64,000 bases of DNA. It comes from Myroides sp. N17-2. Its GTDB lineage: Bacteria > Bacteroidota > Bacteroidia > Flavobacteriales > Flavobacteriaceae. A model generated the notes under the pieces. It had not been told where the DNA came from. It made no database searches and was given only the letters and a program-made list of their open reading frames with translations. Shown one piece after another: positions 1-9,819 of the stretch (its first letter is position 1; the number at the start of each line of letters is the position of its first letter). Made by a program: the position numbers and the translations under genes. The stretch covers positions 1-64,000 of the forward strand of contig NZ_NSGJ01000025.1 in the NCBI RefSeq assembly GCF_002286775.1. Reading direction: 5' to 3'.

Positions 1-111
1 AAAGCCACCTCCTAAATTACAACAGGGGATTCTGTTTTAAAAATTATCAAATATATACTCGTATCCTACTAAAGTGGGAGGATATTCTATGTGCTAAATT
101 TATTTAGGACG

Positions 112-1834
112 CTATTGATCTTGTATATATTTCGACTCTATAATAAACGAAATCTTAGTTCCTTCTTCTTTAATACTGACAACGACTAACTGACTATTCA
201 TCAGTTCGATTCTACCTTTTATGTTTGCAAAACCAATACCTTTCTTGACTATATCAGTATTAAATCCGCAGCCATTATCTTTAATCACAACCTCAAAAGT
301 GGTGTCACTTATCACAAGAAAAGATACATTACACTCTGTCGCCTGTGCGTGTTTATGCACATTCTGAAGGCATTCCTGTACGATTCTATAAATATGTACT
401 TTATACTTATTACTCAATTTACTAAAACAGATATTCGTATCTAAATACAAATGAAACTTAGTTGTCTCACTCCTATTCTGAATAAATACTAAATCTTCTA
501 GTAATTGATCAAATTCATTAATCTTAAACTCATCATCATTTGCTAAAGCGTGAGATACTCCTCGAATATAGTGTTCCACTTTTTTAACCTCATTAATAAG
601 AGAATTTTTATGATCTTCTACTGAATCTTTATTGACTTGCATCAAGAGAAATCTAGTAACGAACAACCTGTTTAGTACCCCCTCATGCAATTCCCTCGCT
701 ATATCTTTTCGTTCGAGATGTCTAGTTTCTGCAAGTTCATTCTGCACATTCATAATAGAATTATAATACTTCTCCGTATCCTTCTGAAAGAGTTTTACTA
801 AAGACATTTCTTTAGACTTCTGTCTAAATAATAAGATAAAGAAAACAACCGTAGCAATAAAGAATAATATACCACCTACCCTAGTAATCATCTCTTTTTG
901 ACTTTGGAGTTTTTCATACCTAATGAAGTTAGTGCGGTAATCATCTTTCTTATACCTTAATAAAATAGAAAGTGCATCCTTCTCTAATATGTAGTTATTA
1001 TACTTCTTAGCATAAATCATAACTTCATCTAATGTCTCCCTTCCCTCCTGTTCATTTCCTGTAAGATAATAGAACTCCGCTAATGTTATTTTATAAGAGT
1101 TGTAATCTTGTAAGTTATTATACTTTAACTGTATACTTATAGCATTCTTTAGATTCTTCTCAACATCTACATAATTATTGCTTTTAATATCAGCATCTGC
1201 AAGATTATATAATAAGTGCGCTAGCATTAGTGAATCATAGGTTGACTCATTAATAATAAGATTATCTATGGTATAATGTATTAAGAGCTTCGCCTTCTCA
1301 TAGTTCTTTTGCTTAATGTAGATTTCCGCTATATTAGCATTGATTGTTACTTTATTAAGTCGTATCGCATCTTCATTAAAAAACTTCTTTATTGCAGGAT
1401 CTTCTAGCAATACTAGCGCTCTATCAGATTCTTTAAGCTGCCTTCGTATAGTTATAAAAGGTACTATCTGTCTGAAACTTCTTTCCGAATAACTGACCTA
1501 GTAGAAAATAAGCTTGTGCCTCATTCTTTAAGTCCTCTTTCTTTCCAGATCGCTTAAAAAGTTCATCAATGTAGACGCGATCTGATCCCGTTAATAAAAT
1601 GTATTTTCTCAGTATATCTCTACTTTCTGGTGTGTTTTTTAAACCTAAAAGTACTTTACCAACTGAATCTGCACTAGTCTTATCACGTTCTGATACATTG
1701 AATCTATTATAGCTCTTTATGAACTGATCAACTTGTTCTAATTTAGTATTGTTCTTCTCTAGTCCTCCATTACAACTGAAGAATAAAAAGAAAAAACACA
1801 AAAACACACAATACTTAATTATCCTAATAATCAT
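112..1834 (-). pseudogene. Frameshifted lipoprotein TPR sensor histidine kinase (HPK7/HisKA_3 type)
   Basis: Two adjacent reading frames together look like one sensor kinase. The upstream piece (1433-1834, 133 aa) has a lipoprotein signal ending LFFSC and the start of a TPR region. The downstream piece (112-1410) has TPR-like helices, one membrane segment (about residues 178-198), a HisKA_3 helix with an intact histidine (IARELHEGV), and an ATPase domain with N box (QECLQNVHKH) and G boxes (DNGCGF, KGIGFANI). The neighbour at 2085-4127 aligns with both halves in one frame but has roughly 85-90 extra TPR residues exactly where the frames break (about 1430-1440). This suggests an internal deletion of a length not divisible by three. 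The downstream frame stays open across the junction and its nominal start is only a TTG. It could still be a real two-piece gene or a sequencing error, but no long homopolymer is present. Confidence 0.75.
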
Positions 1835-2084
1835 ATTCTCTCTTACTATAAAGAAACTACTAAAGACTTCTTTTGAAATCTACAAAAAACATTGCAAATA
1901 TATAGAACAAATCATTTGCCGATACTTTCACATTTTTTAATGAATAATCATTATAAAACAAACGAATTTAAAATACTTACTATTTTCAATTAACAGTAAA
2001 CACAAAACATTTTACACACATATAATGCAAAAACAAACATATCGTGAGAAACAATATCCTTCTCTTCATTATCGCTCTCTACTT

Positions 2085-4127
2085 CTAGCTACTTATAATG
2101 AATAAATATGTCGTTCCATCTTTCGGTTTACTATTAACTAATAATTTTCCCTCTATCATCTCTAGTCGTTCTTTAATATGTAATAGTCCATAACCTTTTC
2201 TTATTGACCTTGTATCAAAGCCTACTCCATCATCAACAATGCGTACTTCAAAAGAAGTAGTGTCTTTATAACTAAACGATATCTTACAACTATGTGCAAA
2301 TGAATGTAAATGCACATTAATAAGTACCTCCTGTATTGATCGATAAATATTAATCTTCTTCCTATGACTCAACTTCTCTAAATTCAGTTGTTGATCAAAT
2401 TGAATAGTAAAATCTATAAGGGACTGTTTTTTTTGCATCAAGACTAATTCTCTTAGCAACTGTTCGAATTCCTGAATCTTCGTACTCCCTTCATTTACAA
2501 TAGTATGTGATACTTCTCGAATATACTTTTCTACTTCTATGATTTCGTTTACTAAAAGATCTTTTTGATGACCTATCTGTTCTCTCTCGAGCTGCACGAG
2601 AGAGAATCGAGCTGCAAACAGTCGATTTATCACCCCATCATTTAACTCTTTCGCAATCATACCACGTTCTCTGTCCTTAACTAAGGCTAAAGAATTTTGG
2701 ATATTAATAATTGAATTATAGTAATGTTCTGTATCGCGTTGGAACATCTTACTTAGGCCAACTTTTCTTAACTTATTCTGATATATATATATAAACAAGA
2801 TAACACACAGCACTAATACCAAACTGCCGCCCATAATCATCAATAGCTTGTTTTTCGCATTAAGATCCCTATTCACTGTGTTTAATAAATCAGCTTCATT
2901 CTTAATTCTAATAAAGTAATTCCTTAAGATATTAGCTTCATCTTTATTCTGTCTATTAATTTGCTTATATTCAATAAAGTGGCTTTCTACATTTCTAGAG
3001 TCATACGCTATAAGTATTTCTAATGCTTTTAACTGAGAATCAAAATCACCTACTCTCCTAACAGTCTCTTGTACTTCATCTAAGGCTATTTTTGCCTTGT
3101 CTATTTGATCCGTAGCATACAGATACTCTGCTAAACCAAGCTTAGAGTTATTAATCAAGATTTTGTTACTATTCTTAATTCCTATACACAATGTTTGTTT
3201 TAAAAGTGCTTCTACGCCTTCATAATCCTCTTCTAACATTTTAACTCTAGCTAAATCTATAGCAGCAAAAGCATAGTATCTTTCTGATGTGATATTTGAA
3301 TGATCGATATAGTTATCTATCGTTTTCAGAAGCAATTCTCTAGCTTGCTTATATTTACCTTGTTTAATATATAATCTAGCGATGTTATCATAAATATAAA
3401 CCTTATTCAGATTAATATCATAAGGTAACATATAAGCAGGTTTACTTGGAGTATTTAAAATATTTAAAGCTCTATTATAAAAATGTAGTGCATCATCTAA
3501 CATTTCTAGACCACTAAATATCTCACCTAAGAACATAAACTGAACTACTTTGGTTCTTTCAGATATAGTAGTAGGATTATAATTAATAGATCGATCGATA
3601 TGTTTTTCTGCTTCTGAAAACACTCCGTTCTTCGTAAGTAAAATAGCTTTTCGAAGATAAAATTGGCTTAAATCTAAGGAATCATTAAGTTCTAAAAACA
3701 ATCTCTCTGCTTGGCTTAGATAAAAGAAAGAGCTATCCATCATAATCTTTCTAGAATAATACTCACTCTTTAAGTATAAAGCATCTGCTACACTAGAACT
3801 ATCACTATCTTCTAAGCCATAATTATAGAGTTGATCACTGTAGACTTTATTAGGCTTAGTCTTATCTATAAAGTCTTTTATTATCTCTCTATTAGCACGA
3901 GAATTAGGTATGGATAAAACTAATTCACCTATAGTATCAACTTTAGAAAGCAATATAGAATCAGCTAAGTAATAATCGAATGCATTGACGAAAGAAGAAA
4001 TAGTTTGATGTAAAGAATCTCTATGCTCTTTTTCTTTCTGACAGCCTGCCACAAAAGACAGTACCAATAAGGTAAATGGAAAACAGAGGTAAAGTACTCT
4101 ACCTCGCAATTTTAGGGACTTAAGCAT
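2085..4127 (-). CDS. Lipoprotein TPR sensor kinase of the HPK7 family lacking the phospho-acceptor His
   Basis: The protein is 680 aa. It has a lipoprotein signal with lipobox VAGC (Cys near residue 29), tandem TPR-like helices (about 60-400), one transmembrane segment (about 428-448), a HisKA_3-like dimerisation helix and a HATPase domain. Family members carry histidine in the motif R-IA-ELHD; here the sequence reads IAKELNDGV, with asparagine (codon AAT) in that position. The ATPase side looks complete: N box QEVLINVHLH and G boxes DDGVGF and KGYGLLHI. By family logic it would sense a periplasmic or metabolic cue and act with a LuxR-type response regulator, but none is encoded nearby. The His-to-Asn change implies a pseudokinase, perhaps partnering another kinase. 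It is a paralogue of the broken gene 250 bp downstream. Confidence 0.85.
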   Translation of the reverse strand: MLKSLKLRGRVLYLCFPFTLLVLSFVAGCQKEKEHRDSLHQTISSFVNAFDYYLADSILLSKVDTIGELVLSIPNSRANREIIKDFIDKTKPNKVYSDQLYNYGLEDSDSSSVADALYLKSEYYSRKIMMDSSFFYLSQAERLFLELNDSLDLSQFYLRKAILLTKNGVFSEAEKHIDRSINYNPTTISERTKVVQFMFLGEIFSGLEMLDDALHFYNRALNILNTPSKPAYMLPYDINLNKVYIYDNIARLYIKQGKYKQARELLLKTIDNYIDHSNITSERYYAFAAIDLARVKMLEEDYEGVEALLKQTLCIGIKNSNKILINNSKLGLAEYLYATDQIDKAKIALDEVQETVRRVGDFDSQLKALEILIAYDSRNVESHFIEYKQINRQNKDEANILRNYFIRIKNEADLLNTVNRDLNAKNKLLMIMGGSLVLVLCVILFIYIYQNKLRKVGLSKMFQRDTEHYYNSIINIQNSLALVKDRERGMIAKELNDGVINRLFAARFSLVQLEREQIGHQKDLLVNEIIEVEKYIREVSHTIVNEGSTKIQEFEQLLRELVLMQKKQSLIDFTIQFDQQLNLEKLSHRKKINIYRSIQEVLINVHLHSFAHSCKISFSYKDTTSFEVRIVDDGVGFDTRSIRKGYGLLHIKERLEMIEGKLLVNSKPKDGTTYLFIISS

Positions 4128-4291
4128 TGCCTGTATATGTGTGGTGTAAGAGAGCTGTAAATATAGACGATAAAAATCACATTTTATGAATAATTCACCA
4201 TTTTTGATAAATAATAAAGTTCAATACCATAATTTGACAAAATTAAACAAATACAAAATGACAAAACACTTAATATAAAGCACTATACATT

Positions 4292-4447
4292 AACCCAAAA
4301 TCCGCATTAGCCAAATACTACAAAGCAATTCTACTTCATAGCTCTTTCATTAGCTCTAAAACCATACTATAGTATGCTTGTATCGCTAATTCAGACCTAT
4401 CTTGTATAATTACTATTCGTTTGTATGTCTATCACGGATTTTGGGAT
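4292..4447 (+). repeat. Dispersed TIR element, subfamily 1, copy A
   Basis: The left terminus is AACCCAAAATCCG and the right terminus is CGGATTTTGGG-ATT, a near-perfect inverted repeat. The centre holds the palindrome CCATACTATAGTATG. Related copies lie near 11.6, 19.1, 20.1, 23.4, 24.9, 34.9 and 53.2 kb. No ORF of note is inside. Confidence 0.85.
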
Positions 4448-4478
4448 TAAGAAATAACAATTCCTCTATAAACAAAAA

Positions 4479-4536
4479 ACGCAGACTATTATTAGTCTGC
4501 GTCCACAAAAAAAGCACTCTAAAGATAGAGTGCTTT
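4479..4536 (-). terminator. mqo: Tandem intrinsic terminators after mqo
   Basis: Two hairpins lie just downstream of mqo. The first (4479-4502) has ten-base arms starting ACGCAGACTA; the second (4511-4536) has arms AAAGCACTCT. Read on the minus strand, each is followed by a T-rich tract. Confidence 0.8.
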
Positions 4537-4543
4537 CCTATTA

Positions 4544-6037
4544 TTAATTATAAGGGTATATTTTTAATACCTTTCCTGTCTTTTCTCTTACCTCTGCTAC
4601 TAATTCAGGGTGTTCGTTTAATTTAACTCCGAATGTAGGAATCATTTCTTTAAACTTAGCTTGCCATTCAGCTGATTTAAACTCTTCTTTAAAACACTGT
4701 GAAAGTAATTTTAGCATAATCGGAGTTGCTGTTGAAGCTCCAGGTGAAGCTCCTAATAAAGCAGCTATAGATCCATCAGCTGCACTTACTACTTCTGTAC
4801 CGAACTGAAGGACACCTTTACCATCTTTATCTTTCTTAATAACCTGTACACGTTGTCCAGCTTGCTCTAATTTCCAATCCTCATCTTTAGCATCAGGGTA
4901 GTACTCTCTAAGTGCTTCATAACGAGATTTTGACGATTGTAATACTTGTTCTATTAAGTATTTAGTCAAATCCATATTACGCATACCAGCTCCTAACATA
5001 GGCCCGATATTATTAAATTCTAAAGACTTAATTAAGTCCCAGTATGAACCTTGCTTTAAAAACTTAGTCGAGAAACCAGCATATGGTCCGAAAAGCAATG
5101 AATGCTTCCCATCGATAAACCTAGTGTCTAAGTGAGGCACAGACATCGGTGGCGCTCCTACTGAAGCCATACCATATACTTTAGCCATATGTTGCTTCAC
5201 TACCTCAGGGTTACGACATACTAGCCACTCTCCTCCTACAGGGAAACCTCCATAACCTTTACTCTCAGGAATATCAGCTTTTTGAAGTAATAGAATAGCA
5301 CCTCCTCCAGCACCAACAAAAACAAACTTAGTCGTAACGACTCTCTTTTGTCCTTTGCTATCTGTTGAAGAAACTGTCCAATCAGAACCAACTTTTTTAA
5401 TATCTGTAACTTCACAGTTAAAAGTCATATTAACTCCATCCTCATCTTTTAAGTGGTCGAAAAGTTGGCGAGTTAAATCACCGAAGTTAACATCTGTTCC
5501 GAAAGACATATGCGTAGCAGCACATACATCCTCATCTTTACGGCCTTCCATAATTAATGGAGCCCATTCTTTTATTTTATCGTGGTTATCAGAGAACTCC
5601 ATTTGTTGAAACAATGGGTATTTCTGTAACTCATTATAACGTTTTCTAAGGTAGTTAACGTTATTTTCTCCCCATACATAGCTCATATGAGGTACTGTAT
5701 GGATAAAATTACTTGGGTTCTTAAGAATGTTCTTATTAACCAAGTAAGACCAAAATTGGCGAGAAACTTCGAATTGCTCTACAATATTGATTGCCTTACT
5801 AGCATCTATTGTACCGTCTGCTTTTTCAGGCGTATAATTTAATTCACAAAACGCAGAGTGTCCAGTTCCTGCATTATTCATTGCATCAGAACTTTCGGCA
5901 GCCGCACTGTCGAGACGCTCAATAACCTCTATTTTTAAGTTTGGTTTCAGCTCTTTCAGTAGGACTCCGAGAGTAGCACTCATAATACCTGCTCCTACCA
6001 AAACAACATCAGCCTCTGATTTTTGTATACTTGACAT
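4544..6037 (-). CDS. mqo: Malate:quinone oxidoreductase
   Basis: This FAD-dependent peripheral membrane enzyme oxidises malate to oxaloacetate and passes electrons to the quinone pool, replacing or supplementing malate dehydrogenase. The N-terminus has the Rossmann dinucleotide motif [13 protein letters not shown], followed by [27 protein letters not shown] sequence typical of Mqo. The C-terminal part contains the characteristic [16 protein letters not shown] stretch. The length of about 497 aa matches the family. I place the start at the ATG at 6037 ([10 protein letters not shown]). The upstream TTG of the longer frame forms the last bases of a TAATTTTG -7 promoter box, so it cannot be the start. 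Tandem terminators follow the gene. Confidence 0.95.
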   Translation of the reverse strand: MSSIQKSEADVVLVGAGIMSATLGVLLKELKPNLKIEVIERLDSAAAESSDAMNNAGTGHSAFCELNYTPEKADGTIDASKAINIVEQFEVSRQFWSYLVNKNILKNPSNFIHTVPHMSYVWGENNVNYLRKRYNELQKYPLFQQMEFSDNHDKIKEWAPLIMEGRKDEDVCAATHMSFGTDVNFGDLTRQLFDHLKDEDGVNMTFNCEVTDIKKVGSDWTVSSTDSKGQKRVVTTKFVFVGAGGGAILLLQKADIPESKGYGGFPVGGEWLVCRNPEVVKQHMAKVYGMASVGAPPMSVPHLDTRFIDGKHSLLFGPYAGFSTKFLKQGSYWDLIKSLEFNNIGPMLGAGMRNMDLTKYLIEQVLQSSKSRYEALREYYPDAKDEDWKLEQAGQRVQVIKKDKDGKGVLQFGTEVVSAADGSIAALLGASPGASTATPIMLKLLSQCFKEEFKSAEWQAKFKEMIPTFGVKLNEHPELVAEVREKTGKVLKIYPYN

Positions 6038-6127
6038 TATATCGGATTTATTTATATGCAAAATTACTGTTTATTTAAGAGAATAAGACCATAACTTTTC
6101 TTAAATAAATATAAAAATGATTGACTG

Positions 6128-6535
6128 CTATTTTCTCATATAGTCTTGCAGAATAATAGTTGCTGCAATCTCGTCGATCAAAGCTTTATTCTGTCTTTGC
6201 TTCTTTTTAAGCCCGCTGTCAATCATCGTTTGAAAAGCCATTTTAGAAGTAAATCTCTCATCTATGCGCTCTACTGGCATAGTAGGGAAAGACTGACTAA
6301 ACTTTTCGATAAAACTATTTAATATAGGAACTACTTCAGAAGGTTCATTATTTAAGCGCTTAGGCTCTCCTATGATTACCCTCTCTACATTCTCCTTTTG
6401 AAAATAGTCTTTCAAGAACGGCAATAGTTGCTCTGTATCGACTGTCGTTAATCCTGATGCTATTATTTGAAAATCATCTGATACAGCTATTCCTGTACGT
6501 TTTTTACCGAAGTCAATAGAAAGCAATCTTGCCAT
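6128..6535 (-). CDS. ruvX: Holliday junction resolvase-like protein YqgF/RuvX
   Basis: The 135 aa protein has the RNase H-like fold of the YqgF family. It begins MARLLSIDFGKKRTGIAVSD, in which the first catalytic Asp of the family lies in SIDFG. It continues with VERVIIGEPKRL and ends with a segment containing IDEIAATIILQDY, where the last catalytic acidic residues are expected. The family is implicated in 5'-end pre-16S rRNA processing and, by older proposals, in Holliday junction resolution. It follows purM by 22 bp on the same strand and is probably cotranscribed with it. Confidence 0.93.
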   Translation of the reverse strand: MARLLSIDFGKKRTGIAVSDDFQIIASGLTTVDTEQLLPFLKDYFQKENVERVIIGEPKRLNNEPSEVVPILNSFIEKFSQSFPTMPVERIDERFTSKMAFQTMIDSGLKKKQRQNKALIDEIAATIILQDYMRK

Positions 6536-6557
6536 TTTATAATATAGTTTTTTATTC

Positions 6558-7730
6558 TTAGTATGTAAATCTTCCGTATTCAGATGTGATTGTCAACTTC
6601 TTATCTTCTGAAGCCTCTACACGTCCTACTATTTGCGCCTTAACATTAAATGATTCTGAGATAGCGATTATATCAGCTGCTACTTTTGGCTTAACGTATA
6701 ATTCCATACGGTGACCTGAGTTAAACACTTGGTACATCTCTCTCCAGTCTGTATTAGACTGCTCTTGAATTAGTTTAAATAACGGAGGAACTGGGAACAT
6801 ATTATCTTTAATAATATGTAATTTGTCGATGAAGTGAAGAATCTTAGTTTGTGCTCCACCACTACAGTGAATCATACCGTGTACTTCATCTGACTTGTAT
6901 TTATCTAGTATAGCCTTAATAATAGGCGCATACGTACGAGTAGGTGATAAAACTAACTTACCTGCATCTATAGGAGATCCCTCTACTGCGTCTGTTAATT
7001 GTACTTTTCCTGAGTATACTAATTCTTCTGGTACAGACGAATCATAACTTTCAGGGTATTTAGTTGCTAATGAATGATCGAATACATCGTGTCTTGCAGA
7101 AGTTAATCCATTACTTCCCATTCCTCCATTGTATCCTTTCTCGTATGTAGCTTGACCGAATGATTCTAATCCTACGATTACATCTCCAGCCTCGATATTA
7201 GCATTGTTGATTACATCACTTCTCTTCATTCGTGCAGTCACAGTAGAATCTACAATGATCGTGCGAACTAAATCACCTACATCTGCAGTCTCTCCTCCTG
7301 TAGAGTGTATAGTCACTCCGAATGTCTTTAATTCATTGATTAACTCTTCTGTCCCGTTAATAATAGCAGAAAGTACTTCACCAGGCACCAAGTTTTTATT
7401 ACGCCCTATAGTGCTAGATAGCATAATATTATCTATAGCCCCTACGCATAGTAAATCATCGATATTCATAATCAAAGCATCCTGCGCGATTCCTTTCCAT
7501 ACAGAGATATCTCCTGTCTCCTTCCAATACATATAAGCCAATGAAGACTTCGTACCGGCACCATCAGCGTGCATAATCAGACAGTAATCTTCATCTCCTG
7601 TTAAGTAATCAGGAACTATCTTACAGAAAGCCTTTGGAAATAATCCTTTGTCAATATTCTTAATTGCATTGTGAACGTCTTCCTTCTCAGCAGAAACTCC
7701 GCGTAGAGCGTATCTATTATTTGAACTCAT
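6558..7730 (-). CDS. purM: Phosphoribosylformylglycinamidine cyclo-ligase (AIR synthase)
   Basis: This is the long (390 aa) Bacteroidetes form of PurM, which closes the imidazole ring of AIR from FGAM using ATP in de novo purine synthesis. Visible family features are the N-terminal HADGAGTKSSLAY motif, NIDDLLCVGA in the AIRS N-domain, and the glycine-rich HSTGGETADVGDLVRTI segment. The C-terminal AIRS_C domain includes HGMIHCSGGAQTKILHF. The ATG start at 7730 lies about 20 bases downstream of a good Bacteroidetes promoter. Confidence 0.92.
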   Translation of the reverse strand: MSSNNRYALRGVSAEKEDVHNAIKNIDKGLFPKAFCKIVPDYLTGDEDYCLIMHADGAGTKSSLAYMYWKETGDISVWKGIAQDALIMNIDDLLCVGAIDNIMLSSTIGRNKNLVPGEVLSAIINGTEELINELKTFGVTIHSTGGETADVGDLVRTIIVDSTVTARMKRSDVINNANIEAGDVIVGLESFGQATYEKGYNGGMGSNGLTSARHDVFDHSLATKYPESYDSSVPEELVYSGKVQLTDAVEGSPIDAGKLVLSPTRTYAPIIKAILDKYKSDEVHGMIHCSGGAQTKILHFIDKLHIIKDNMFPVPPLFKLIQEQSNTDWREMYQVFNSGHRMELYVKPKVAADIIAISESFNVKAQIVGRVEASEDKKLTITSEYGRFTY

Positions 7731-7749
7731 AAGTGTTGTGTTGTTTCCG

Positions 7750-7780
7750 CAAATTTAATGCTAATGTTAATGTAAAGCAA
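7750..7780 (-). promoter_or_regulatory. Bacteroidetes-type promoter for purM-ruvX
   Basis: On the minus strand a -7 box TAAATTTG lies 20 bases downstream of a TTG (-33), matching the TTG / TAnnTTTG consensus of Bacteroidetes primary sigma factor. The rest of the 316-bp gap to the divergent gene (7731-8046) is AT-rich; its only other signal is a lone TATATTTG box at 7975 pointing towards the plus-strand gene. Confidence 0.6.
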
Positions 7781-8046
7781 TCTTATTTTTAGTGAACTTT
7801 TCTCTTTTTTGAGTAAAAGTATCTTTTATAGATACTAAACCATCCTATCCAATAAAATTTGAGTCACACATTTATCTTCATAGTGCCTTTTGTTACTTAT
7901 TGCGGACTATACTATCAAAGACTATATATCTTTAAACTATGCACAGCAATTCCTCTATTAAGTTGATATATGTGTATATTTGAAAAGTAAAAATAGGCTC
8001 TTTTATAGTCTGATTACAATCACTAAACAACAGTAAAAACATAATA

Positions 8047-8445
8047 ATGAAACAATTTGATAGAAAAACACCTGAAAGTGCTGTAAAGTATTTCCGTAGT
8101 TGTATTGTGAATGGGGATTTAGAAGGAGCATTGAGCTGCTTTGATAAAGATGCAGTATATATTGATAGAGATGGATCAGAGATCAGGGGATTAGATAATA
8201 TAAAGATAGCAATGCAACATCTGTGTAATTGGAAACCGGAGATAATTGGCGATAGCCATAAAGCAACAATAGTTGGTGATCATGCTATTTGGATAGACAA
8301 GTGGTCTATGAATGCAGTAATGCCTGATGGCAACCCTATTGAAATGAAAGGGGCGACAAGTTGTATGATGAAAAAGAACGATGATGGTCTATGGTTATGG
8401 CTAGTGGACAATCCTTTTGCTGGCGATTTTTTCCAAAATAAATAA
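8047..8445 (+). CDS. NTF2-like/SnoaL-like small protein
   Basis: The protein is 132 aa with no signal peptide. The sequence pattern SAVKYFRSCIVNGDLEGALSC near the N-terminus, then DAVYIDRDGSEIRGLDNIKIAMQ, and a C-terminal strand region ending WLWLVDNPF matches the cone-shaped NTF2-like fold seen in YybH/SnoaL-type proteins. These bind small ligands or act as isomerase-like enzymes, but no specific substrate can be read here. It stands alone between divergent purM and a convergent cysteine desulfurase, with a strong terminator directly downstream. Confidence 0.75.
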   Translation: MKQFDRKTPESAVKYFRSCIVNGDLEGALSCFDKDAVYIDRDGSEIRGLDNIKIAMQHLCNWKPEIIGDSHKATIVGDHAIWIDKWSMNAVMPDGNPIEMKGATSCMMKKNDDGLWLWLVDNPFAGDFFQNK

Positions 8446-8467
8446 CTAGACACAAGTATATTAAACA

Positions 8468-8497
8468 GAAAAACCACTCTTAACAGAGTGGTTTTTC
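8468..8497. terminator. Bidirectional terminator
   Basis: A perfect 13-base stem starts GAAAAACCACTCT with loop TAAC. It has A and T tracts on both sides and sits between convergent genes. Confidence 0.9.
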
Positions 8498-8519
8498 TAT
8501 TTCTTAATCTCTTTATAGA

Positions 8520-9647
8520 TTAGATTGTTTTTAATACATCTATTAAAACATCTATATCTTCTTTTGTATTCTCATGTCCAAATGAAAGTCTTAAACTTGG
8601 TTTTTTCAAGTCCTCTGCACATAAAAATTGTGATAATACATGTGATGGTTTTTGGCTACCTGATTGACATGCACTTCCTCTTGATACTGCGATACCCTTC
8701 ATATCTAACTGGAATAACATCATTGCAGCTTTCTCTTCTGATAGTGGTAATAATACATTTAGGATATTGTAAAACCCTACATTGTTACCATTAAAACACA
8801 CATCAGGATATACTTCTAACAATCTTGTTTTACAGTATTCCTTAATACTAGCGATATGAGCACTCTCTTCTTCTAATAAATCATAAGCCATCTCTAATGC
8901 CTTAGCCATACCTACTACTTGGTGTACTCCCTCTGTTCCTGCTCTAAGTCCTTTCTCTTGCTCTCCACCAAAAAGAACTGGTTTAATCACATTCTTTTTG
9001 CGGATAAACGCAAACCCTATTCCCTTAGGTCCGTGAAACTTATGTGCACTAGCTACGATAAAGTCAATAGGAGTCTCTGTTAAGTCGATTCTAGTCTTAC
9101 CGATAGACTGCACAGTATCACAATGGAATAAAGCATGGTTCGCTTCACATAATGCAGCTACACGTTTTAAATCTAACTCTGTACCTACTTCATTATTTAC
9201 GTGCATTAAAGTAACTAACGTTGGCTTAGAATCATCTTTAAGCAACTCTTCTAACTGAGCATAATCAATCTCACTAGATGGTAGAATATCTAAAAACACT
9301 AACTCAACACCGAACTCAGCATTTAATTGCTTCACTGTGTTTAACACAGCATGGTGTTCTAATTTAGTTGTAATAATTCTCTTAATTCCTAAATCACGAA
9401 CTGCAGAACGCAAGATCCAGTTATTTCCTTCTGTTCCACATGATGTGAATATAATCTCAGAAGAAGATACATTAAATTGCTTTGCAATTACCTTTCTTGC
9501 ATTTTCAACTAATGCTTTTGCGTGTCTACCGATAGCGTATGTCGAAGATGGATTACCATAATCATTTCTAAGAACATTCACCATTTCTTCTATCACCTCT
9601 GGACGTACAGATGTAGTCGCAGCATTATCTAGATAAACGTGTTTCAT
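8520..9647 (-). CDS. Cysteine desulfurase (NifS/IscS-like, class V aminotransferase)
   Basis: This 375 aa PLP enzyme would release sulfur from cysteine for Fe-S clusters or tRNA thiolation. The N-terminus VYLDNAATTSVRPEV is diagnostic. The PLP-binding lysine is in SAHKFHGPKGIGFAF. The C-terminal mobile loop carries the sulfur-relay cysteine in SRGSACQSGSQKPSHVL, and its spacing fits the group I (NifS/IscS) enzymes. No Isc or Suf scaffold genes are adjacent. It is transcribed alone, from a promoter at 9728-9759. Confidence 0.93.
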   Translation of the reverse strand: MKHVYLDNAATTSVRPEVIEEMVNVLRNDYGNPSSTYAIGRHAKALVENARKVIAKQFNVSSSEIIFTSCGTEGNNWILRSAVRDLGIKRIITTKLEHHAVLNTVKQLNAEFGVELVFLDILPSSEIDYAQLEELLKDDSKPTLVTLMHVNNEVGTELDLKRVAALCEANHALFHCDTVQSIGKTRIDLTETPIDFIVASAHKFHGPKGIGFAFIRKKNVIKPVLFGGEQEKGLRAGTEGVHQVVGMAKALEMAYDLLEEESAHIASIKEYCKTRLLEVYPDVCFNGNNVGFYNILNVLLPLSEEKAAMMLFQLDMKGIAVSRGSACQSGSQKPSHVLSQFLCAEDLKKPSLRLSFGHENTKEDIDVLIDVLKTI

Positions 9648-9727
9648 TGTATTTTCTGTTGGTCTATTATTGTTAATCTCTTGTTACCAAGAGTAGTTTT
9701 GTATTGTCTATAATTGTCACGTATTCG

Positions 9728-9759
9728 CAAATGTAATAAAACTCGTAATATTAGTACAA
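9728..9759 (-). promoter_or_regulatory. Promoter for cysteine desulfurase
   Basis: On the minus strand TACATTTG (-7) lies 21 bases after TTG (-33), matching the Bacteroidetes consensus. It is about 80 bases upstream of the ATG. Confidence 0.6.
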
Positions 9760-9819
9760 GTCAATTAGCAAATTTAAAGTATATACTTCAAATTACTTTA
9801 TTTTATTTCAATTGTTCTT

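Noticed and set aside
62..92. Imperfect hairpin around ATCCTACTAAAGTGGGAGGAT
   Set aside because: The arms pair poorly and no T run follows in either direction; insufficient for a terminator call.
1749..1940. Plus-strand 63-codon ORF near 1.8 kb
   Set aside because: It is antisense to the signal peptide of the broken kinase; the Lys/Asn-rich composition is that of AT-rich noncoding DNA.
4402..4626. Plus-strand 74-codon ORF downstream of mqo
   Set aside because: It spans element copy A, both mqo terminators and the antisense of the mqo end.
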